Position numbers and translations under genes: made by a program. The notes beneath the pieces are model-generated. The model worked only from the letters and a program-made list of their open reading frames with translations, was not told where the DNA came from and did no database searches. Below, piece by piece: positions 43,922 through 51,678 of a stretch of 64,000 nucleotides of DNA. Every line of letters starts with the position of its first letter. Within the stretch, counting starts at the first letter, position 1. The stretch lies in the NCBI GenBank assembly GCA_022823235.1, contig JAJDXO010000050.1, positions 1 through 64,000 on the forward strand. The letters are read 5' to 3'. The stretch is from Rhodospirillales bacterium (GTDB lineage: Bacteria; Pseudomonadota; Alphaproteobacteria; Rhodospirillales; UBA2165).

Positions 43922-45235
43922 TCACCCCCGCTTGTCCACGAAACGGGGGGCCTTGACGCTCTTTTCGAACTCCTTGGCCAGGGTCCCGAGCTCCAGGAAC
44001 TCGACCTCCGGCGTCACTTCGAAAACCCGCTTCGTATCGGCCATGAGCCGGTCCCGCATCGCCGCCTCGTCGGCATCGCGCCGGAGCTCCACCGACAGCT
44101 TGAGGAGGTCGTTGCCGTCCCCGCTCTCCAGCGCTTCGGCCTTGAAATCGTTCACCGCGGCGATCTCGAACATGAAGTCCTCGAACTCCTGGTGGTTCAC
44201 GTTGACGCCGCGCACCTTGAAGAAGCCGGCCGTCCGGCGGGCGTGCTCGATCACCGGAAACACGGCGAAATCGCTGCCGGTTTCGCCCTCGGACTTGTAG
44301 ATCACCACGTCGCCCGAATTCCAGCGCAGGAACGGCGCCCCGTTGTGGGAAAACAAGGGCGTGACCACCAATAGGCCCGCCTCCCCTTCGCCGACCGGTT
44401 CGTGGGTCTCCTCGTCAACCACCTCAATGTAGGCGAGATCGGTCCATATGTGAAAACCATCCCGCTTGTCGCTTTCGGCGCCCATCATCGAGCACTCGGT
44501 CATGCCGAAGCAGTCGTAGACCGTCGCGCCCCACTCCCGTTCCAGCTTGTCCCGCTTGGCCCGGGACACCGGCTCGGCGGTGCACATGATCCGGTCGACC
44601 GAGCCGTTCGCGAGATCGATCCCCTCGGACTGGGCAAGGTTCGCGAGGTGAAGGCCATAGCTCGACATGCCCATCCACATGGTCGGCTTCAGCGCGTCGA
44701 TCAGCTGGAGTTGCAGCGCCGACGGCGCCGAGTTCCCGGCGCCCGACCAGACCTGACCGATCCCCATCAATCGTCCGGCCCGCGCCCACATGTGGCCGGC
44801 CGGGTGAATGCCCAGGGGGAACGAGTTGTGGGCGACGTAGCCCGGCGCGGTTCCCGCGCATTCGTAGGTCCGGGTGAAGCCGACCATGTTGTAGCGGATG
44901 TCGTCGTAGGTTTTGGGATAGAACAGGGGCCGGCCGGTCGAGCCGCCGGACCGCCAGTACTCGCATACCTCCGGCCCGCGGTGATGGCAGAACCTGGTGT
45001 AGAAATCCTCGGTCGGCATTTGGCGGAGCGTTTCCTTGTCGAGGAGGGGAATTTTCCGCCACTCCTCGGGATCGTCCAGTTTGTCGAGGTTGATGCCGGA
45101 GAGCCTGTCCTGCCAATAGGCCGCCGTGGCGGCCTTCTCCACCGCCACCCGTTTTTGACGGCGCTGCAGCTCCTCGATCTCCTTGCGGTCCCTGGGCATC
45201 TTGAGCGGCAGGTCGTCGAGCGTATTCACCGTCAT
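43922..45235 (-). CDS. phenylacetate-CoA ligase family protein (copy 2)
   Basis: 437 residues. P-loop RSGGSTGRPLFY, DCFGMTECSM, RWNSGDVVIYKSEGE and C-terminal RGVNVNHQEFEDFM match the PaaK branch. It should adenylate an aromatic or related acid and form its CoA ester. It is 12 bases downstream of Fe-S protein B. Together with the ligase at 47265 the operon encodes two acid-activating enzymes of different subfamilies. Confidence 0.84.
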   Translation of the reverse strand: MTVNTLDDLPLKMPRDRKEIEELQRRQKRVAVEKAATAAYWQDRLSGINLDKLDDPEEWRKIPLLDKETLRQMPTEDFYTRFCHHRGPEVCEYWRSGGSTGRPLFYPKTYDDIRYNMVGFTRTYECAGTAPGYVAHNSFPLGIHPAGHMWARAGRLMGIGQVWSGAGNSAPSALQLQLIDALKPTMWMGMSSYGLHLANLAQSEGIDLANGSVDRIMCTAEPVSRAKRDKLEREWGATVYDCFGMTECSMMGAESDKRDGFHIWTDLAYIEVVDEETHEPVGEGEAGLLVVTPLFSHNGAPFLRWNSGDVVIYKSEGETGSDFAVFPVIEHARRTAGFFKVRGVNVNHQEFEDFMFEIAAVNDFKAEALESGDGNDLLKLSVELRRDADEAAMRDRLMADTKRVFEVTPEVEFLELGTLAKEFEKSVKAPRFVDKRG

Positions 45236-45247
45236 TGCATTCCCCGT

Positions 45248-46249
45248 CTACCCCTGTGCGTCGCCGGCCGGACGGCCGATCCACCGGGCCTGGGCATCGT
45301 AGCCGGCGGAGGTTTTGCCGTCGGCCTCCAACGCTTTCATGCCGCCGAGCCGCGCCTGTTTTTCCGGCGTGTCCTCGGCGATTTCCTCCAGGGCGTCCTT
45401 GATCATGGCGTCGTAATCGGCGCCCACAGGACAAACGTCCTGGCATCGCCGGCAGCCGGTGATCACCCCCGCTCCCCGGAGGATGCTTTGCCAGAGATTA
45501 AAGCTCTCTTCCGACACCAGCATTTCCTGCCGGCTTTCGGCTTCGGTTGCGTCGAAGATATCGGTCAGATGCTCCGTGAGTTGGGCGAACCCGTGCGGCG
45601 AGCGGTAGCGGTCGCAGGCCGGCCAATCCCGGTCCCAGTGACCGATCACGTCGCCGGGGCAGGCCGAGAGGCACCGCCCGCACTCCGGGCCGAGACAAAG
45701 CGCGGTTTCCATCCTCTGGTCGGCTTCGCAATCCACCGAGCACAGAACCGCGGTCAGCATCAGGCGCGGGCCGAACTCGGGCGTCAGCAGCTGGAGATTG
45801 AGGCCCAGTGTGCCGAGGCCGGCCTCCACCGCCGCGTGGTTGAGAGACAGGAGCGTATCCAGATGTTCGCCCGGATCGTTTCGGTAGCGCCACGGGTCCA
45901 CATGGGTGGGCGGGATGATGATCGCCGGATACCCCTGGTCCTCGAGCCAATAAACCATGTCGAGGGCGGCTTCCTCGAGCATGGTGAGGGTGAGCTCGTC
46001 GTTATAGTACTTGTGCCGCTCGTCCCATCTCGGGATGCGGGTGGTGCCGGCGGTGAGTTTCTTGCCGATGACGATCACCCGCTCGCCGTCATAGTCGGTA
46101 ATGTCCGACGGACGCCGGGGATCATCCGGATCGGGCGGCGCGGCCTCCAGGATCAGCCCATCGGCGATGCCGACGATGTCGCCCCCGAACTCCCTGGCCT
46201 TCGACTTGATCTGTTCGGCGGTGAGCGGGGCCTGGAACTCGGATACCAT
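45248..46249 (-). CDS. QueG/reductive-dehalogenase-like Fe-S protein B
   Basis: 333 residues. LLSLNHAAVEAGLGTLGLNLQLLTPEFGPRLMLTAVLCS is the conserved stretch of the QueG/reductive dehalogenase fold. Two 4Fe-4S sites follow: CLGPECGRCLSACP and CRRCQDVCPVG. No twin-arginine signal, so cytoplasmic. Homologues with known function reduce epoxyqueuosine or remove halogens with cobalamin; whether this one binds cobalamin cannot be judged by eye. It overlaps Fe-S protein A by one base (TGATG). Confidence 0.77.
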   Translation of the reverse strand: MVSEFQAPLTAEQIKSKAREFGGDIVGIADGLILEAAPPDPDDPRRPSDITDYDGERVIVIGKKLTAGTTRIPRWDERHKYYNDELTLTMLEEAALDMVYWLEDQGYPAIIIPPTHVDPWRYRNDPGEHLDTLLSLNHAAVEAGLGTLGLNLQLLTPEFGPRLMLTAVLCSVDCEADQRMETALCLGPECGRCLSACPGDVIGHWDRDWPACDRYRSPHGFAQLTEHLTDIFDATEAESRQEMLVSEESFNLWQSILRGAGVITGCRRCQDVCPVGADYDAMIKDALEEIAEDTPEKQARLGGMKALEADGKTSAGYDAQARWIGRPAGDAQG

Positions 46250-47265
46250 CAGGCCTCCTCCGCTTCCGCTTCCCGTTCTTTCTGGCGTTTTTTGAAATCC
46301 TGAAGTTGGCGGGCGACGATCCCCTGATAGCCGTCGGGACCCACCCAGCGGATATTCCAGTCGTTAAGCCCGTCGATGTCGGCGCCCTCCGCCCGCGCCA
46401 GCTTGAACCCGGCGGCCTTGTCCTTCTTCTCGGGCGTGGTTTCCGGGATCACCTTCTGCATCTTGGCCAGATGGGCGTGATAGTCGTTGCCGACCGGACA
46501 AACCGCGAGGCAGCGGGGACAGTCGCCGAAAGACCCGACGACCCGGAGAAGCCCCTGCCAAAATCCGAATATCTCCCGGTCCTTGAGCAGCTCGCGCCGG
46601 TCTTCCGCCGGCTTGGCGATGAAGTCGCGCCAGAATCCGAGGATGGTGTGAAAGCCGAATTCCTGGGCTTCGGTCGCGCAGGCCCGCTTGTCGATATCGA
46701 AATGCCCCACCGCGTCCGGTGGGCACGACATCAGGCAGCGCGAGCACGATTCGCCGATGCAGACCTGCTCGGTCATCGGGCCGTCGGCTTCCAGTTCCGC
46801 CTCGGTGAGGATGCCGGTGAGATAGAGCCGCGGCCCGAATTCGGGCGTCAGGATGTTGACCTCCAGGCCGAAGGTGCCGAGCCCCGCCTCGATCCCCAGG
46901 TGCCGGGTCGACAGCCGGCCGTAACTGGCCTTCTTGTAGCTCCAGTCGGTCTCCTGGGCGGCGGTGACGAAGCTCGGATGGCCCGCCTGCTCGAGGCGTT
47001 CCGCCAGCCGGTAGGCGATGCGGTCCATGCGCCGGAGCACCAGCATATCCATGTACTGCACCGGCACCGTGGTCTTGCACCGAAACGCGCCGACCGGGAT
47101 GCGTTTGACGATGACGACGACGCTTTTCACGTGGGGCGAGATGCGCTCCGGCGTTTGCGGCCACTTCGGGTCCGGCGGATATGCGTTCAGGACATCGGCC
47201 CCGGCGATGCCGACAAGGTCGGCGCCGAGTTCCCTGGCCAAGTCCTTGACCCGTGCCGCGTCCAT
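46249..47265 (-). CDS. QueG/reductive-dehalogenase-like Fe-S protein A
   Basis: 338 residues, clearly paralogous to protein B: STRHLGIEAGLGTFGLEVNILTPEFGPRLYLTGILTE, then CIGESCSRCLMSCP and CPRCLAVCPVGNDYHA. No export signal. Overlaps the CoA ligase stop by one base (TGATG) and the next gene likewise, so A and B are probably made in fixed ratio and may form a complex. Function unknown. Confidence 0.78.
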   Translation of the reverse strand: MDAARVKDLARELGADLVGIAGADVLNAYPPDPKWPQTPERISPHVKSVVVIVKRIPVGAFRCKTTVPVQYMDMLVLRRMDRIAYRLAERLEQAGHPSFVTAAQETDWSYKKASYGRLSTRHLGIEAGLGTFGLEVNILTPEFGPRLYLTGILTEAELEADGPMTEQVCIGESCSRCLMSCPPDAVGHFDIDKRACATEAQEFGFHTILGFWRDFIAKPAEDRRELLKDREIFGFWQGLLRVVGSFGDCPRCLAVCPVGNDYHAHLAKMQKVIPETTPEKKDKAAGFKLARAEGADIDGLNDWNIRWVGPDGYQGIVARQLQDFKKRQKEREAEAEEA

Positions 47266-48884
47266 CAGGCGCCGCCGATCCGCAGCTTCGACTTGATCAC
47301 CTTCATGGTCGGGGTCAGCGGCATGGCGTCCACGAGTTCAAGCTGCTCCGGCCATTTGTTTTTGGCGATCCCGTTTTCGTCGAGGCAGGCCGTGACCGCT
47401 TCGAGCGTCGGTGAAGCGCCGTCTACGGGCTGAATGACGATGCACGCCCTCTCGCCCAGCACGTCATCCTCCACCGGCACCACCGCGCTCATGGCGACCT
47501 CCGGCATCTTGTTCACGACGGCCTCGATGTCGGCGGGGTTAAACTTCACCCCGCCCCGGTTGATGATGTCCTTGATCCGCCCGGTGATGGTGAGGTAGCC
47601 GTCCGCATCCATGGTCGCGAGATCGCCGGTCCTGAACCAGTCTCCGTCGAAGGAACTCTCGTTGGCTTCCGGATTGTTGTAGTAGCCCGGGAATACCGAG
47701 GCGCCGCGAATCTGAAGTTCCCCTTCTTCCCCGGCCGGCAGCGGAGACCCGGCCTCGTCCACCACGCGGATTTCATTGCCGGGAGTGGCGCGACCCGCCG
47801 ACCCGGCGCATTGGTCGAGGGTATCGGACGGCCGGTTGTAGGTGCCGGCCTGAAGTTCGGTCATGCCCCAAAGCTGGAGAAGTCTGCCGTTGGGCAACAG
47901 CCCGTCCACCCAGCGCGCCAGGTCCGGCGGCACCGCCGATCCGGAACAGACGATGATCCGGATGGACGACATGTCGAGCCCGTCATAGAGGCCGGCCTGA
48001 CGGCACGCCGCGTGATGCGCGGGGCCGGTGAACAATATGGTCGGTTTGGCGCTCTCGATGAGCTTGACGTAGTCCGCCGGCGCAAAGCCCGGCAGCAGTA
48101 GATTTGCCGCCCCGGCGCAAAGCGCAATCTGCAGGGCGAACAGACCGTACAGATGGCTGAAGGGCGCCGGGCAGAAGACGATATCATCCGGGGTCACGCC
48201 GAACTCGCCGACGGCATGGCGGGCGTTGTTGGTGAACGGGTAGGAGGAAACGATCACGCCCTTCGGATTGGACGTGGTGCCGGAGGTGTAAAGCATGACA
48301 TTGAGGTCATCCGCGGCGACCGCGGGCTTCGGGCCGGCCTCGGCATGGAGGTCTGCAAGCGAAACGGCGCCGGCGGGCGCGCTGCCCGACACGAGGACGA
48401 ATTCCAGCGCGGGCAGCCGATCCTTGAGCCCGGTCATCACCCGGGCGGTCGGATAATCCCTGAACGCCTCGACGCAGATCACGCCCCGGGCGCCGGAGTG
48501 GCCCAGCAGCCCTTCCAAATCGCCCTCCCGGTAGGGCATATGGACGGTCTGCATCACCGCGCCGATGGACGCGAGAGCCAGATACGAGATGACGAATTCG
48601 GGCACGTTGGGGAGCTGGACCGCGACGATATCGTCCTTGCCGAAACCAAGCTGCGCGAGGCCCGCGGCCAACCGGCCGACCCTCCGGTCCAACTCCGCGT
48701 AGGTGATCGGGTTCCCGCCGGTCACCAGGGCCGGAGCGTCGGGACGCTTGGCCGCGTGGTCCGCCAGCCAATCGGTCAACAGGTGGTCCCGCCACCAGCC
48801 GTCCCCTTTGAACTTGGCTTTGGCTTCGTCGGTGTAGGCGACCAGGCCGTCTCGGTTCACCCGGCTTTCTCCCTCGGCTTTCAT
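47265..48884 (-). CDS. acyl-CoA ligase (AMP-forming), first gene of the Fe-S operon
   Basis: 539 residues. Motifs MLYTSGTTSNPKGVIV, LWGMTELQAGTY, DWFRTGDLA, GRIKDIINRGGVKFNPADIE and PLTPTMKVIKSKL. The C-terminal lysine region fits the catalytic Lys. Resembles cyclohexanecarboxylate/2,3-dihydroxybenzoate-type ligases in pattern. It heads a seven-gene minus-strand operon and is divergent from the Rieske oxygenase, with a possible operator between. Confidence 0.87.
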   Translation of the reverse strand: MKAEGESRVNRDGLVAYTDEAKAKFKGDGWWRDHLLTDWLADHAAKRPDAPALVTGGNPITYAELDRRVGRLAAGLAQLGFGKDDIVAVQLPNVPEFVISYLALASIGAVMQTVHMPYREGDLEGLLGHSGARGVICVEAFRDYPTARVMTGLKDRLPALEFVLVSGSAPAGAVSLADLHAEAGPKPAVAADDLNVMLYTSGTTSNPKGVIVSSYPFTNNARHAVGEFGVTPDDIVFCPAPFSHLYGLFALQIALCAGAANLLLPGFAPADYVKLIESAKPTILFTGPAHHAACRQAGLYDGLDMSSIRIIVCSGSAVPPDLARWVDGLLPNGRLLQLWGMTELQAGTYNRPSDTLDQCAGSAGRATPGNEIRVVDEAGSPLPAGEEGELQIRGASVFPGYYNNPEANESSFDGDWFRTGDLATMDADGYLTITGRIKDIINRGGVKFNPADIEAVVNKMPEVAMSAVVPVEDDVLGERACIVIQPVDGASPTLEAVTACLDENGIAKNKWPEQLELVDAMPLTPTMKVIKSKLRIGGA

Positions 48885-48909
48885 GCCTCGCTCTCACTTT
48901 GGAAAATTT

Positions 48910-48926
48910 TGTTGGGCTTGCCAACA
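48910..48926. promoter_or_regulatory. TGTTGG-N5-CCAACA dyad in the divergent gap
   Basis: TGTTGGGCTTGCCAACA is a 6+5+6 inverted repeat in the 107-base gap between the CoA ligase start (48884) and the Rieske gene start (48992). Its position suits a regulator controlling both operons. Confidence 0.45.
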
Positions 48927-48991
48927 GTTTGAACGCCAAATGGTTCTTTGATATTGATTCACTGACGCGACATTCAGGCGGGAGGAAGGTT

Positions 48992-50311
48992 ATGCCGGAC
49001 GGAATTTTAGGCAATCCGGGAAATTTGGTGGAGCCGGATCAGGTCCACAAAGCCTGCTACACCGATGATGATATATTCGAGCAGGAACTCGACAAAATCT
49101 TCCACAAATCGTGGATTTATATCGGCCACGAAACACAGGTTCCCAAGGTCGGCGACTACTGGACGACCTGGGTCGGCCGGGAACGGATGATCCTGTGCCG
49201 CGGCGAGGACGGCGTGCACGTGCTCTACAACCGCTGCCCCCACCGCGGGGCCATGCTGTGTCAGGGCCTGAACGGAAACGCCGGCAAGACGTTCCGATGC
49301 CCTTATCATGCCTGGACCTACAATTTGGACGGGTCCCTGTTCCGGATCCCCGTCGAGGAAGGCTATGACGGCACCGCCTTCGATCCCAAGGACCCGCGGT
49401 TCTCCATGAAGCCCGCTGAGCAAATGGGCATTTACCGGGGCTTCGTCTTCGCGAAGCTGTCCGAAGGCGGACCCGACCTGGATACCTGGCTGGGCCGGGG
49501 CGCCCGCGCCGCGTTCGACGATATCTGCAACCGCTCGCCGGAGGGCGAGGTGGAAATCGTCCAGAATTGCTTCCGGGTGATCCAGCATTCCAACTGGAAA
49601 ATCTTCCTCGAGAACCAGTTGGACGCCCTGCACCCGTCCATCACCCACCATTCGACGGGTGAAGCGGCGGCCGAGATGCAGAAGGTCTACAAGCAGCGCA
49701 CCGGCGAAGACCCGCCCATAGGCTATCAGTTCCTCGCCGACTTCACCCTGCCCTATGAAAAGTGGGATTCCCTGAGCACCTATGGACATCCCTACGGTCA
49801 CACGGTGCTCGGCGGGTACATGGGCCTGCGGCCGCGGGACCCGATCACGGTTTCCCACGAAGAGGCGCTCACCAAGGCCTACGGCGCCGAGCGGATGGAT
49901 GAAATTCTCTCAACCAACGTCCACCACGTGCTGGTCTATCCGTGCCTGTCGGTGCAGCCGCCGCTGCAGCAGCTGCGCGCCGTCCGGCCGCTGGCCGCCG
50001 ACAAGACGCTGACCGAGATTTGGCATTTCAGGCTGAAGGGCGCCCCGGAAGGGATCTACGAACGCTCGCTCGCCTACTACTACCACGTCAACTCGCCCTC
50101 CACGATGGTCAACGCCGACGACCTGCAGAACTTCAACGCCTGTCACGAAGGCTTGCGTCTCGGCGGCGGCGGCGACTGGGTGAGCTTCCACCGCAATGCC
50201 GGCCAGGACCCGGTGGAAAACGGCGTAACGACCTCGGTCACCGGCATGAGCGAACAGCCCATGCGGAACATGTTCGCCGCCTGGAAAGAATACATGTCGG
50301 CGGGGAGCTAG
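48992..50311 (+). CDS. aromatic-ring-hydroxylating dioxygenase, large (Rieske) subunit
   Basis: 439 residues. Rieske ligands C82-X-H84 and C103-X2-H106 (CPHRG, CPYHAW). Mononuclear iron site ENQLDALHPSITHH with His214 and His219, bridged by Asp211. Adds O2 to an aromatic ring as a cis-diol, or monooxygenates. The start MPDGILGNPG follows GGGAGGAAGG. The beta subunit starts 3 bases after it. No ferredoxin or reductase gene is adjacent. Confidence 0.92.
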   Translation: MPDGILGNPGNLVEPDQVHKACYTDDDIFEQELDKIFHKSWIYIGHETQVPKVGDYWTTWVGRERMILCRGEDGVHVLYNRCPHRGAMLCQGLNGNAGKTFRCPYHAWTYNLDGSLFRIPVEEGYDGTAFDPKDPRFSMKPAEQMGIYRGFVFAKLSEGGPDLDTWLGRGARAAFDDICNRSPEGEVEIVQNCFRVIQHSNWKIFLENQLDALHPSITHHSTGEAAAEMQKVYKQRTGEDPPIGYQFLADFTLPYEKWDSLSTYGHPYGHTVLGGYMGLRPRDPITVSHEEALTKAYGAERMDEILSTNVHHVLVYPCLSVQPPLQQLRAVRPLAADKTLTEIWHFRLKGAPEGIYERSLAYYYHVNSPSTMVNADDLQNFNACHEGLRLGGGGDWVSFHRNAGQDPVENGVTTSVTGMSEQPMRNMFAAWKEYMSAGS

Positions 50312-50314
50312 ATC

Positions 50315-50878
50315 ATGGCCAGGGACAAGAAGGACAAGAAGGCCAAAAAGCCCAAGGCGAAGGCCAAGAACCATCGCGCCAACCGTCGCGCCAACGGCCT
50401 CGACACGCAGCGGGCGGTGGAGCAGTTCCTCTACAACCAGGCTGAAATTCTCGACGAGCGCCGCTGGGACGACTGGCTCGGCCTGTTCACCAAGGACGGC
50501 AAATACTGGATGCCGCCCCGGGAGGATCAGGAAACCGGCGAAGGCATGCCCAACATCTTCTACGAGGATTTGTTCCTCATGGACATGCGGGTGCGCCGGG
50601 TCGAACACCCCTACGCCCACTCGCAGAAGCCGAAGAACAAGATGAGCCACGTCATCGGCAATGTGGTCATCGAAAGCGAGGACAGGAAGACCGGCGATGT
50701 GGTGGCGCGGTCCAAATTTCACGTGGTCGAGTTCCGCAACGACAACCAGCGCTATTTCGCGGGCAAGTACCGGCACCACCTGAAGAAGACCAAAGACGGC
50801 TACAAGATCCGGCTTCAGCGGGTCGATATCGTCAGCGCCGAGGGGCCGTTCGACTACGTCCTTCAGTACTGGCTGTAG
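50315..50878 (+). CDS. aromatic-ring-hydroxylating dioxygenase, small (beta) subunit
   Basis: 187 residues of the cystatin-like beta fold: VEQFLYNQAEILDERRWDDWLGLFTKDGKYWMP, then RSKFHVVEFRNDNQRYFAGKYRH. The N-terminal 25 residues are exceptionally lysine-rich (KKDKKAKKPKAKAKNHR) and not part of the usual domain. Structural subunit of an alpha3beta3 oxygenase. Followed by a 439-base repeat region. Confidence 0.88.
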   Translation: MARDKKDKKAKKPKAKAKNHRANRRANGLDTQRAVEQFLYNQAEILDERRWDDWLGLFTKDGKYWMPPREDQETGEGMPNIFYEDLFLMDMRVRRVEHPYAHSQKPKNKMSHVIGNVVIESEDRKTGDVVARSKFHVVEFRNDNQRYFAGKYRHHLKKTKDGYKIRLQRVDIVSAEGPFDYVLQYWL

Positions 50879-51317
50879 CGCCCGGAGCTTGCGCTTCCCG
50901 GATACCCCGGACGCAGCTTGTCCTCCGGCCGGCGTAGGCCGGCCATCCGCATTTCCAATTCTTGAACCACGGAGACGGTGAGACAGTGAGGACCACCGGG
51001 ATCGAAACCTCTCCTCTCGACCTCCGTGTCTCCGTGGTGAATATCCTGGATGCCCCGCACGGAGGCGGGGCATGACGGCTTGGTTTGTGTCGCATATCCA
51101 CTCGTCATACCCCGGCGCAAGTCCGGGGTATCCAGATTTCCGATTCTTGAACCACGGAAACGGTGAGACGGTGAGGAGCACCGGTTGAGCCATAAAATAA
51201 TTACGTCATGGCCGGGCCCAGACCCGGCCATCCACGTGGATCACCGGGTCCTTGCCCGGTGATGACGACTTGCGGGGGAAAGGGTGCGGATATGAACCCG
51301 AATAAAACGAAGCCGCT
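50879..51317. repeat. composite repeat region
   Basis: A gene-free stretch made of repeats. A unit containing TTCTTGAACCACGG and GGTGAGAC occurs at 50951-50999 and again at 51135-51184. A GTCATACCCCGGcgcaagtCCGGGGTAtcc hairpin unit lies near 51105-51132. At about 51190-51270 is the palindrome pair that recurs almost unchanged at 57738-57818. It probably includes the terminator of the Rieske operon. Confidence 0.75.
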
Positions 51318-51671
51318 CTAGCTGGTCACTCTCTGCAAGGTGAACTGGCGGTTGGCGGTGTAGGGCCGGACCTGTTCCGGCCAGCGGCCGTATTCGACCG
51401 CCTCCCCCCACGCCTTCGACTTCAGGACCTCGGGGCTTTCGATCTCGTAGATGGCGGTGAATTTCGGCTTGTCGCCGGTGGGAATTTCCTTCACCTCGCC
51501 GCCGATTCCGAGGATCAGCGGCACCTTCTCCATCCGCGAAACGGATACCACACCGGGAATTTTCATGATCTCCGGAATGTGTTCCGTGTCGTAGACCTCG
51601 TTCAGCAGGTCTTCCTTGCCGGGCTCGACGTCCATGGCCGCGATGAGCAGATAGTTTCCGGGCTTGGGCAT
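51318..51671 (-). CDS. small dimeric alpha/beta-barrel-like protein
   Basis: 117 residues. Pattern YLLIAAMDVEPGKEDLLNEVYDTEHIPEIMKIPGVVSV and FTAIYEIESPEVL is that of ferredoxin-like dimeric barrels such as EthD/Dabb-type proteins and DUF4286. No catalytic residues can be assigned. 7 bases downstream of iorB copy 2, hence the last gene of that operon. Confidence 0.7.
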   Translation of the reverse strand: MPKPGNYLLIAAMDVEPGKEDLLNEVYDTEHIPEIMKIPGVVSVSRMEKVPLILGIGGEVKEIPTGDKPKFTAIYEIESPEVLKSKAWGEAVEYGRWPEQVRPYTANRQFTLQRVTS

Positions 51672-51678
51672 GGTCCGG

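Noticed and set aside
44402-46303. A 633-codon plus-strand frame across the PaaK-like and Fe-S genes
   Set aside because: It spans two well-supported minus-strand genes and their junction, which a real gene would not do.
42273-47265. Calling the three Fe-S proteins respiratory reductive dehalogenases
   Set aside because: They lack a twin-arginine signal, a membrane-anchor gene and the full length of RdhA, so only fold-level similarity is claimed.
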